Assembly: GCA_946811185.2 (NCBI GenBank)
Contig: OX328113.1
Span: forward strand, 20,993,521 to 21,057,520
Source: Hippopus hippopus
Lineage: Eukaryota; Mollusca; Bivalvia; Cardiida; Cardiidae
Direction of reading: 5' to 3'
Length of the DNA: 64,000 bases
Each line of letters starts with the position of its first letter. The first letter of the stretch is position 1. Shown here in pieces: positions 54,655-64,000 of this stretch. The translations under genes and the position numbers were made by a program. The notes beneath the pieces are model-generated. The model was not told the DNA's origin and ran no database searches. It worked only from the letters and a program-made list of their open reading frames with translations.

Positions 54655-55960
54655 TCATTCCTTAAACAATTTACCAAACAATAAAATTTTAGATTTGTCC
54701 GATTTGAAAGTATTTTCAGAAGACAAAATAATGGTGACTCAAAAATTGAGATTTGTTTTTAGAAAAAGGTATAGAACAATGCGGGAAAGGAGAAAATGCT
54801 GCTTACCTGTATTTGCTCCTTTTCCCACAATATTTTCAAACAAGAGGGCCATGATGGCCCTATATCGCTCCACTGGCTTTTTAACCCTTTACCACACAAA
54901 TCAAAGTGTTAATGACCCTGAAAGAGAAGGCTTTCAAAAACATCGTGAGAAAAGGACATGTTGTCAGCCAGTATTTTCTCCTTTTCCCACAACGTTTCCT
55001 AACCTATCAAAGACAGAAATAGTCATTTAAGCAACATTCAATTTGTCTTTTTGCAATGGCTTTGAACTTGGTACAGAAAAAAAAAATGCCATTCTTAAAG
55101 AGTAAAATTAACGTATCATGCACTTAATTGGCATTGATAGACACATACAGCATAAAAAGTCTGTATGGTGATAAACTTATGTTGAAAACATAACCTCCAC
55201 CCCGCCCACCAAACAAAAACAGTCATATCTTTTTAAATGCAAAGATAATGTCAGTGAATACAAGCAGGTTTATTCATTAGCATGAAAGGTAAAGTTCTGA
55301 AAAAATTTAAGTGATAGAAACCTTACTTTAAATTAAACATTCCATTCATGTGAGCATAACCATTAGCATCAAAATAAATCACTCTCCCTTAAAACAGAAC
55401 ATTTCCTCTTCAAAAAACTTGAATACCAAACTCCAATAATGGATAAGTGCAGTTTGATAATCAAGGGAGGTAAATAGTAACAAACTTTATCTTGTATAAT
55501 AGGAGTTATTTCCCTTGATTACTATTTTAAGTTACAGTCAGTATATAAGCCCATGTTAAACTTGTGATCTCCAGGGCAAAGCCAATTTTGACCCCAGGGC
55601 TATAATATGAAGGAATTTGATAGAGGTCCATTAGATAAAGCTACATGCCAAATTTGGTAGCCCTGGGCCTTATGGTTTCAGACAAGAAGATTTTCAAAGA
55701 TGTTCAATATTTTTCAGTTTTGTTGCAACCAGAGTTTTTGAAGGAATCAAATTCTTTCAAGAAATTCTAAAGAGGACCATGGCAGGATCATTTCTGTGAA
55801 GTTTCATCAAATTTGGATGGGTAGTTTCAGAGAAGAAGAAGTTTGAAAAAAAAGTTAACGCACAGACGGACGACGGACACCGGGCCATGACATAAACCTG
55901 CTGGCCTTCGGCCAGTGGAGCTAAAAACCTCTTTCTCTAGATCGTTAAAGGGTTTACAAA
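54655..55960 (-). mobile_element. Family A copy split by an H2 element
   Basis: The left part ends at ATATTTTCAAA (54840); the right part resumes at 55928 as CCTCTTTCTCTAGATCG then TTAAAGGGTTTAC. Confidence 0.72.
54838..55927 (-). mobile_element. H2 element containing another family A copy
   Basis: On the minus strand it starts TTTTTAGCTCCACTGGCCGA and ends GCCAGTGGAGCGATAT, hairpin AGGGCCATCATGGCCCT, CTTGTTT. 54882-55105 is a plus-orientation family-A copy. Confidence 0.8.
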
Positions 55961-55996
55961 AAAAAACTTATTCTCTTGGAACTTGCAATATGTTAT

Positions 55997-56224
55997 CTTA
56001 ACTCTTTTCTGACCGTCAAAATTTTAGCTATGTCTAAATCGAAAGCATTTGCAGCCAACAACTTCAATGTGGCTCAAACGATGAGATTTGTCTTTGAAGG
56101 GGTAGAAAACATGGTGGGAAAAGGAGAAAATGCTGGTTACCAGCATTTTCTCCTTTTCCCACAATGTTTTCAAAGGTTTTCATTTTCAAGGTCGTTAAAA
56201 CTCTGGATTGTGTGGTAAAGGATT
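55997..56224 (-). mobile_element. Family A copy
   Basis: TTAACTCTTTTCTGACCGTC to GTGTGGTAAAGGATTA; perfect hairpin. Confidence 0.8.
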
Positions 56225-56284
56225 ATTACAGATTGCTTACACACAGGTAGCCATCAAATCAAGTTTTAGTGTATATAGTGATAC

Positions 56285-56522
56285 AGGTAGGGGAAGGGGT
56301 CCTGCGTGGTGAAGTGTGGGACTTGTAATCTTGAGGCCCAGGGCACAAGCCCCACCTGATCCACTGGCTTTTTTGTTGGAGTGTCCTCTGGCAAGACACT
56401 TCAGGGCCCTAGCCTAGTTCTGGTGATACCCAAGAATACATGAATTTGTGAGCTGTCGCCATGATTTGACTGAAATAATGTTGAAAGTGGCGTAAAACAC
56501 CATTTAATCAATCAATCAACAG
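56285..56522 (+). mobile_element. tRNA-headed SINE, S5-like
   Basis: The head is weak (GCGTGGTGAAGTGTGGGAC). The body CTCTGGCAAGACACTTC, TTGAAAGTGGCGTAAAACACC and the (ATCA)n tail are SINE-like. Confidence 0.55.
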
Positions 56523-56637
56523 GTAGAAGAAAGTAATTTGGGATATAACTATCTTCTCGCTAACTTGCTAGATAACACATATTTTCAGCAAATTTTTTTT
56601 TTGAAAATATCCTTTTAAAATAGTTGTAATAAACACA

Positions 56638-56830
56638 AATTAACCCCTAGGCTGCTGAGTGCAACTGAAGGACCTTTTGAGGACAGTGTATATTGAGATC
56701 AGACTGCACAGAATGTGCAGTCTAATCTTGGATCTACATTGTCCAATAAGGAGATATCTATCCCAAAATAATAACTTGGAAATAGCAACATTTGGGTTTT
56801 TGCTACCGGCTTCAAAATTTTCATTTAACT
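56638..56830. mobile_element. Family C copy
   Basis: TTAACCCCTAGGCTGCTGAG, core GACTGCACAGAATGTGCAGTC, CCAATAAGGAGATATC; it abuts a family-A copy. Confidence 0.75.
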
Positions 56831-57316
56831 CTTTACCAAACGAAAAAATTTTAGACTGGTCCAAATTGAAAGCACTTGCAGACAACAAAATAAACATAAC
56901 TAAAAAATTGAAATTTGTTTACAGCAGGGTAGAAAACATTGTGGGAAAAGGAGAAAATGCTGGTTACCAGCATTTTCTCCTTTTCCCACAATGTTTTCAA
57001 AAGGCTTCTATCTCGGGGTCGTAAAAACCAGGGATTGTTTGGTAAAGGGTTAACTTATTTTGCAGGTGAAGGGTTAAGATCTTATGACAGCTCTGTAAAC
57101 TCTTCACCACACAACAAAGATGTACAAATTGAAAGGATTTGCAGACTACTATTTAAATGCGACTCACATAATGAGTTTTGTCTTTGATAGGGTAGAAAAC
57201 ATTGTGGGAAAAGGAGAGAATACTAGTTGATAGCATTTTCTCCTTTTTGCACAATGTTACTAAAGTCTAAATTTCCCAAGGTCGTTAAAACTCTGGATTG
57301 TGTGGTAATGGGTTAA
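56827..57316 (-). mobile_element. Two family A copies
   Basis: 56827-57052 is one of the best copies (perfect hairpin, both TTAA). 57095-57316 is more worn. Confidence 0.82.
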
Positions 57317-57384
57317 TGAGAGATCCTGTTTCTTCTGACTAAATAGAATACAGGTGCTATTACTGGCGTATTAGTGTTTCTTAC

Positions 57385-57632
57385 CCTTTTTACTAAACAG
57401 TTCCTTTTTGAAATGACCCAGAGGAAACAGGCTTTTAAAAAACATTGTGGGAAAAGGAGATAATGCTGGTAACCAGCATTTTCTCCTTTTTCCACAATGT
57501 TATCAACATGTTCTAAGGCAAATCACATCATTTGAGTTATAGTCAATTTGTCATCTGTAAATGCTTTTGATATGGGTGAGCCTATTCTAGGTCAAAACTG
57601 GAAAATTTTGTCATCTTGTAAAGGATTAAAGA
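57385..57632 (+). mobile_element. Family A copy next to the NHL gene stop
   Basis: CTTTTTACTAAACAGTTCC, hairpin GGAGATAATGCTGGTAACC, right end TTGTAAAGGATTAA; 50 bp from the NHL stop codon, so probably inside its 3' UTR. Confidence 0.72.
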
Positions 57633-57683
57633 TGCAGTTGGCCTCTCATGCGTGTATCTCAGGCCTATATTCAAGAGGACCAT

Positions 57684-59080
57684 TTACACTTGAATTCTGC
57701 CTCCAATATGTTGACCATGCCTCCACTTATAGACACGAACTTCGGCAAATCCTGTTCCATGCAACAAAACAGCAATATTGTTTTCAGATGTAACACAAAC
57801 ATTGATTGGCTTTACATCTGGACCAATCAGGTTTGTTTTCTCAAGAAAGGTTGTGTAAAACATTCCTTTGGCAGTAAAAATTTCCACTCTGAAATTATTT
57901 GAGTCAGCAACTATTATATTGTCCTCCGAATCAGTTGCAATGCCAAGTGGGTGATTAAGGCAGCCGTGTGATTCACCTGTTTTTCCGAAGGTGCGTTTAA
58001 AGTTACCAGTAATGTCGAATATCTTGATACAATCATTTCCAGAATCTGACACAACAATATAATCTTTGCTTGTTGATGTAACAAATTTAGGCTGACTAAA
58101 ATGATCATTACCCTTGCCTTTTCGTCCAAATTTGACTGAAGACTTTCTCTGGTCAGTAAATACCAATATGTTATCGTTAGCAATGTTTGATATAATGACA
58201 TAGTTATTGGGAGTAATGCTGATACCACTGGGCAAATCATATCTGTAAAAGTCACCGTAAACCTGAAGAAGCCTACCATTCATCGTGTAAAGTCTCATTA
58301 TTGCAGACTGTGACTTCGAGATGGCTATCAGAAGGTTGTTATCATGTGTTACAGTCACTCCAAGTACTCCACAGTCAATGCTGAAAAATGACGTAAGCTC
58401 TCCTGCACTAGAAAATACAAACAGTCTGTTTCCCCTTATATCGGAGACAATAATTTCTCCCTGTTTACCAGCAGCTAATCCATATGGTTTTAAGAAGTTA
58501 TGCACCCCCGCGCCAAATTTGCCAAATGCAAATAACAGTTTTTGCGAGCATGGATCAGCAATGTCTTGTATTAGATTAGGATAGAGTTGTGGATAATTAG
58601 ATGATGCAGTCTGACCACCTACATATGGCATATTTGATGCTGTTGTAGTCATACCATCACCAAAGAGTATATTTGTTGTAGTCTGGCCTTCCATAGTTAA
58701 AGTAGGCTTATCCACCATTTCATATGGTGACATAGGAGGGGCTTCACGAGGCTCTGCAGGGTTTTGAGGATGAAGGTAACCCGCAATGTTATGTACGACT
58801 CCCTTTGCGGTACTAATTCCATCTGTCACAAGTTTCCCAAGATACTGTCTGTGAACTCCACGACCAAACAGACTCTGGGCCTGGGGCTGATCTTGCGCTG
58901 GGGTTAGGCTGACCCTCGATGATGGCAGGATAGGAGGAGGTACTGGGTGTGTCACTTCTTTCTGGATTTTGTTGCGTTGATCAGTAGCTGTCTGTGGTGG
59001 ACAAGGGGGATCAACTGGTGCAGCTTTTGCTTCTTCCACAGTATCAATCAAACTTGCCACCATATGATTGTCTGGGAAAC
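57684..59080 (-). CDS. NHL-repeat protein, 3'-terminal coding exon (TRIM-NHL-like)
   Basis: The frame is open on the minus strand up to 59111, but a splice acceptor (ttttttccag) ends at 59081, so the coding exon most likely runs 59080 to TAA at 57684, about 465 residues, entering in mid-codon. The first ~190 residues are Pro/Gln-rich and probably disordered (PPPILPSSR, AQDQPQAQ). The rest has six beta-propeller-like NHL blades, e.g. PYGLAAGKQGEIIVSD, PKFVTSTSKDYIVVSDSGND, PLGIATDSEDNIIVADSNN. TRIM2/3/32/71-type proteins end in such a propeller, which binds RNA or protein. No RING or B-box exon is visible upstream within the window, so the N-terminus must lie beyond 64,000 or be absent. It is convergent with the visible part of epsilon-tubulin. 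TRIM-NHL and solo NHL genes are greatly expanded in bivalves. Confidence 0.85.
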
Positions 59081-59136
59081 CTGGAAAAAATGCCCAGAAT
59101 GAGTATAGCACAATTTAACCCTTCACTGTCATACCA

Positions 59137-59362
59137 TATAAACTCTTTACAACATAACAAAATTTTAGGCTTGTCCAAATTGACAGCATTTGCAAGCGAC
59201 AAATCAGTGGAGCTCAAATAATCAGAATTGTCTTTGAAGATAAAAACATTATGGGAAAAGGAAAAAATGCTGTTTACCAGCATTTTTTCCTTTTCCCACA
59301 GTGTTTTCCAAAGGCTTCTTCAGGATTGTTAAAATTCAGGACTGTGTGGTAAAGAGTAAAAC
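59137..59362 (-). mobile_element. Family A copy
   Basis: AACTCTTTACAACATAACAA to GTGTGGTAAAGAGTAA, in the intron upstream of the NHL exon. Confidence 0.78.
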
Positions 59363-59387
59363 TCAATCAAAACTGTAAATAACAATA

Positions 59388-62170
59388 ACAAGAGGGCCAT
59401 GATGGCCCTGTATCACTCCACTGGCTAATAAGTAAAAACTATATACTAATCATTAAAATACTTGGCCAATTTATTTCAAATTAGTAGACATACAAAATTT
59501 TCTCTATAAAAGCTCACGAGAAAGTTATGACCCCAAGGCAAAGCCATTTTTGACCACAGAGCTATAATTACTTGAATCCTAGTAGAGGTCCACAAGATAA
59601 AGCCCCATACCAAATAATACAGGTCTAGAATGTGTGATTATAAACAAGAAGATTTTCAAAAGTTCCCCAGTAAGAGGCCCTATATAACATGAGATCCCTG
59701 AGACAGGTATAAATAGCCCTAGTTCTTATGGTTAGGACAAGATTTTTAAAGTTTTCACTGTATAAGCCCATGTAAAACTTAAGACCACTGGGGTGAGGGC
59801 AAACTTGACCCCAGGGCTAAATTTGGGCCCTCTTGGTAGAGGCCTACTAGACATAGCTGCACGCAAAATTTGGTAGCCCTAGGCTTTATGGCTAGGTACA
59901 AGAAGATTTTTAAAGTTTACCCTATATTAGCCCATGTAAAACTTGTCAACCCCCCACCCTGGGGTGGGGTCAAATTTCACCCTAGGGCTATAATTTAGGC
60001 ACTCTTGGTAGAGGCCCACTAGATAAAGCTACATGCAAAATTTGGTAGCCCTAGGCTTTATGGCTAAGTACAGGGAAATTTCTAAAATTTTCTCTATATA
60101 AGCCCATGTAAAACTTGTCACCCCTGGGGTGGGGTCAAATTTGATACCAGGGCTATAATTTGGGCACTCTTGGTAGAGGCCCACTAGATAAAGCTACATG
60201 CAAAATTTGGTAGCCCTAGGCCACATGGCTAGGTACAAGGAGATTTCTAAAGTGTTCTCTATATAAGCCCATGTTAAACTACTGACCCCTGGGGCGGGGC
60301 CAATTTTGACCCCAGGGCTACAATTTGAAGAAACTTGACAGAGGTCTGCTAGATAAAGATAATGCCAAATTTGGTAGCCTTAGGCCTTATGGTTTCAGAC
60401 AAGAAGATTTTCAAAGATTCCAATATTTTTAGCTCACCTGAGCACAAAGTGCTCATGGTGAGCTTTTGTGATCGTCCGTTGTCAACTTTTACCTTGTGTA
60501 CGCTCTAGAGGCCACATTTTCAGTCCAATACTCATGAAACTTGGTCAGAATGTTTGTCTCAATGATATCTCAGACGAGTTTGAAAATGGGTCATGTCGGG
60601 TCAAAAACTAGGTTAAATCTTAGAAAAACTTTGTGTACACTCTAGAGGCCACATTTTCAGTCAGATACTCATGAAACTTGGTCAGAATGTTTGTCTTGAT
60701 GAAATCTCAAACGAGATCGAAAATGGGTCATGTCAGGTCAAAAACTAGGTCACGAGGTCAAATCTTAGAAAAACCTTGTGTACGCTCTAGAGGCCACATT
60801 TTCAGTCAGATACTCATGAAACTTGGTCAGAATGTTTGTCTTGATAATATCTCAGATGAGTTTGAAAATGGGTCAGGTCGGGCAAAAAACTAGGTTACTA
60901 GGTCCTATCTTAGAAAAACCTTGTATACGCTCCAGAGGCCACATTTTCAGCCCAAAACTCTTGAAAGTTGGTCAGAATGTTTGTCTTGATGATATCTCGG
61001 TCGAGTCCGAGAATGGGTCATGTCGGGTCAAAAACTAGGTCACAAGGTCAAATCTTAGAAAAACCTTGTGTATGCTCTAGAGGCCACATTTTCAGTCAGA
61101 TACTCATGAAACTTGGTCAGAATGTTTGTCTTGATGATATCTCAGACAAGTTCGAAAATGGATCATGCTGGGCCAAAAACTAGGTCACTAGGTCAAATCT
61201 TAGAAAAACCTTGTGCACACTCTAGAGGCCACATTTTCAGTCCAATGCTCTTGAAAGTTGGTCAGAATGTTTGTCTATGATATCTCGGACGAATTCTAAA
61301 ATGGGTCATGTCTGGTCAAAAAGTAGGTCATGAGGTCATATCTTAGAAAAACCTTGTGTACGCTCTAGAGGCCACATTTTTGGTCCAAAACTCTTGAAAT
61401 TTGGTCAGAATGTTTGTCTTGATGATATCTTGGACAAGTTTGAGATGGGTCATGTCAGGCAAAAAACTAGGTCACTAGGTCAAATCTTAAAAAAAAACTT
61501 GTGTACCTCTACAGGTCACAGTTTCAGTCCAAATTTCTTGAAAGTTGGTCAGAATGTTTTACTTGATGACATTTCAGATGACTTTGAAAATCGGTCATGT
61601 TGGGTCAAAAACTAGGTCAGTAGTTCAAATCTTAGAAAAAACCTGTGTATGCTCTATAGGCCACATTTTCTGTCCAGTACGTATGAAAGGTGGTCAGGAT
61701 CTTTGTTTTGATAACATCTACAATGGGAAAATTGGCTATGGTTGGCTAAAAAGTAGGTCACTGAGAGAAATTCTAGAAAAAGCTTGTGTATATGCTAGAG
61801 GCCAAATTTTCAGTCCAATAATTACGAAAGCTTAGTAGATTGTTTGTCATGATATCTCAAAAGAGATTGAAAATGGGTCATGTTTGGTCAAAAGACTCAG
61901 GTGAGCGACTTTAGGGCCATCATGGCCCTCTTGTTTAGTTTTGTTGCCATGGCAACCAGAGTATTTGAAGGAATCAATTTCTTTCAAGAAATTCTGAAGA
62001 AGACCATGGCAGGATCATTTCTGTGAAGTTTCATCAAAACTGGATGGGTAGTTTCAGAGAAGATGTTGGAAATAAACGTTAACGCATGCACAGATGCACG
62101 CACCGACGCACGCATGACAGACACCCAGCCATGACATAAGCCCGCTGGCCTATGGCCAGTGGAGCTAAAA
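59388..62170 (-). mobile_element. H2 element with nested H1
   Basis: AACAAGAGGGCCATGATGGCC at 59388 and GGCCAGTGGAGCTAAAAA at 62153 are the H2 ends. 59700-60400 is an array of about four to five ~160-bp units (GGTAGAGGCCCACTAGATAAA). H1 occupies 60431-61936. Confidence 0.8.
60431..61936 (+). mobile_element. H1 element with ~145-bp tandem array, nested in H2
   Basis: AGCTCACCTGAGCACAAAG start; CTCAGGTGAGCGAC, hairpin, CTCTTGTTT end. About ten units with CTCTAGAGGCCACATTTTCAG and TTGGTCAGAATGTTTGTCTT. Confidence 0.82.
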
Positions 62171-62610
62171 ACATCTATCGGAAAAATATTTCTTCTAATT
62201 TGTATGAAAAAACATTGAGGAAAATGACAAAATTACTATTAGAAAGTATTGTCTTCTATTCCCTCAACATTTCTATAAAGCTGTCTTATTTCGTAGCCAA
62301 ACTTGGGGGTAGTGGTTTAGTCTTGACCTATCAACTCACTGACACTTTCTTGGGCACTTCAAAATTGAAAGGCTTTGAAAAGATAAAAAAGAAAAAAAAA
62401 AGGTTGAGTTTGTGTAAAGCTGCCAAAAAAAGAGATTTAAAAATTTATTTTCCAATTTTCATGTGATTTACAGAAATACAAAATAAGTTTTCCATAGTTA
62501 TGTTAACTCAATGGAAATTTCCAACAAGTGGTCAAAACCAAACCAAAGGTATATCAATTTTTTTCCTTTTCTCCCAAAGAATATTTGACTATTTAAGAAT
62601 GTGCAGATGT
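62171..62610. other. No feature recognised
   Basis: AT-rich; the 104-residue frame at 62152-62466 is Lys-rich with no domain and begins in the H2 end. Confidence 0.4.
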
Positions 62611-62611
62611 A

Positions 62612-62872
62612 CATGCCTGGCCAGTTAGCTCAGGGGTTAGCGTATCCGACTCATGACCTGGCTGTTATGGGTTCGGTACATGGTTAAGCCAAACTTTCTT
62701 TCTGGCGATTTTTCGCCTCTCACCTCTGATGCATGTGAGAAAAGTAGTCAGTGACTTAGAAAGTTGTGTCAGTACTGGTGTGAGAAAGCCAGAAAACACA
62801 TGTGTAGGTGCACAGACTGCCATGACATGAACTAAGCTGTTAAAACAGCACTAAACACCAATACTAACAAAG
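62612..62872 (+). mobile_element. SINE type S2
   Basis: Head AGTTAGCTCAGGGGTTAGCG and GGGTTCGGTACATGG; body TTTCGCCTCTCACCTCTGAT, GTGAGAAAGCCAG; tail CACTAAACACCAATAC. Confidence 0.85.
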
Positions 62873-62941
62873 TAGATGTACATTATGAGATTGCGATTCT
62901 GTACAGTTTGATCTTAATCTAAACTTTTCTTAAAAGCAAAT

Positions 62942-63025
62942 TAACCCTTGAAGCACTTTTCACTTCATAAGTTGCCTTAGCAGCCAGTCTAGATCAAGAT
63001 CAGACTGCACAAAATATAGTCTGAT
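62942..63025. mobile_element. Family C fragment, cut by H2
   Basis: TTAACCCTTGAAGCACTTTTC, GCAGCCAGTCTAGATCAAGA and TCAGACTGCAC, then the H2 start. Confidence 0.6.
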
Positions 63026-63026
63026 T

Positions 63027-63934
63027 TTTAGCTCCACTGGCCAAAGGCCAGCGGGCTAATGTCATGGCCCATTGTCCGTCGTGCGTCCGTCCGTCCGTCC
63101 GTGTGTTAACTTCTTTTTAAACATCTTCTTCTCTGAAACTACCCAGCCAATTTTGATGAAACTTCACAGAAATGATCCTGCCATGGTCCTCTTCAGAATT
63201 TCTTGAAAGAATTTAATTCCTTCAAAACCTCTGGTTGCCATGGCAACAAAACTTAAAAATATTGGAAATCTTTGAAAATCTTCTTGTCAGAAACCATAAG
63301 GCCTAGGGCTACCAAATTTGGCATGTAGCTTTATCTAGTAGACCTCTATCAAGTTTCTTCAAATTATAGCCCTTGGGTCAAATTTGACTCCGCCCTGGGG
63401 GTCACAAGTTTTACATAGGCTTATATAGAGAAAATTTTAGAAATCGCCCTGTACCTAGCCATAAGGCCTAGGGTTACCAAATTTTGCATGTGGCTTTATC
63501 TAGTGGGCCTCTACCAAGAGGGCCCAACTTATAGCCCCGGGGTCAAAATTGGCCCCGCCCCAGGGGTCACAATTTTTATATGGGCTTATATAGACAAAAC
63601 TTTAGAAGTCTCCCTGTTCTCAGTCATATGGCCTAGGGTTACCAAATTTTGCATGTGGCTTTATCTAGTGGGCCTCTACCAAGAGTACCCTAATTATAGC
63701 CCTAGGATCGAATTTGACCCCATTCCAGGGGTCAGAAGTTTTACATGGGCTTATGTATTGAAAACTTTAGAAATCTTCTTGTTACTTACCATAAGAACTT
63801 GGGCTACCAATTTTAGTACTGTCTCAGGGGTCTTATGTTCAAAACCAATTGGCTAAGTATTGTAATGTTTGGCATGTAGGGATTTTACGTATTAGCCAGT
63901 GGAGCGATACAGGGCCATCATGGCCCTCTTGTTT
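63027..63934 (+). mobile_element. H2 element, complete
   Basis: TTTTAGCTCCACTGGCC, then an array of ~150-bp units (ATGTGGCTTTATCTAGTGGGC), then GCCAGTGGAGCGATAC, hairpin AGGGCCATCATGGCCCT, CTTGTTT. No transposase or Rep/helicase frame. After 63934 nothing is recognised. Confidence 0.82.
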
Positions 63935-64000
63935 ATCTACACTATCCCCTGTACTGAGACATTCTGGACAACAAACCTTTAAATTTTTCAAATAAGGGTG

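Noticed and set aside
60678..61835. Recurring plus-strand ~71-residue frames (FVLMISQ...ILEKPC) in the H1 array
   Set aside because: One per 145-bp unit, overlapping the next; repeat translation.

Overview
The window is eukaryotic nuclear DNA: AT-rich, intron-rich and saturated with small non-autonomous transposons. The gene content (Elongin A, epsilon-tubulin, PTRHD1, a FAM167/DIORA homologue, a rhodopsin-class GPCR, a TRIM-type NHL protein) is metazoan. The tRNA-headed SINEs and the 'pearl-like' elements with internal ~145-166 bp tandem repeats are typical of bivalve molluscs. I cannot resolve the genus. Protein names rest on remembered family sequences, not on database searches. || Layout. 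1.9-3.6 kb: PTRHD1, two coding exons (+), whose tail has been tandemly copied downstream. 6.1-24.9 kb: Elongin A (+), 12 coding exons reading in phase from start to stop, with one 3.6-kb exon for a hugely expanded charged region. 25-34 kb: gene-free, with MITEs, SINEs, degenerate TCAG repeats, triplet microsatellites and pearl-like elements. 34.1-36.2 kb: FAM167-like gene, two exons (+). 37.3-38.8 kb: intronless GPCR (-). 39-45.7 kb: gene-free, with composite repeats and a 29-bp minisatellite. 45.75-53.6 kb: first five coding exons of epsilon-tubulin (+); the remaining two thirds are not visible. 57.7-59.1 kb: last coding exon of an NHL-repeat protein (-). 59.4-64 kb: nested pearl-like elements. 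|| Repeats. (A) A ~230-bp element in TTAA with CCCTTTACC termini and a perfect central hairpin, about 45-50 copies. (B) A ~260-bp foldback with GAGCCATGCTC ends. (C) A TTAACCC element with a core around AGACTGCACGTTCTGTGCAG. (D, E, F, G) Single-copy TIR elements. (H1-H3) Three families that all begin TTTTAGCTC and end in a GC-rich hairpin followed by CTCTTGTTT, as expected of Helentron/HINE-type elements. There are at least five SINE types. Nesting is common and gives clean insertion boundaries. || Most notable: two ~25-bp palindromic micro-insertions with 7-bp target duplications; an empty-site/filled-site pair that shows the TTAA target of family A; the shared termini of H1-H3; and a tandem duplication of an Elongin A intron-exon junction.
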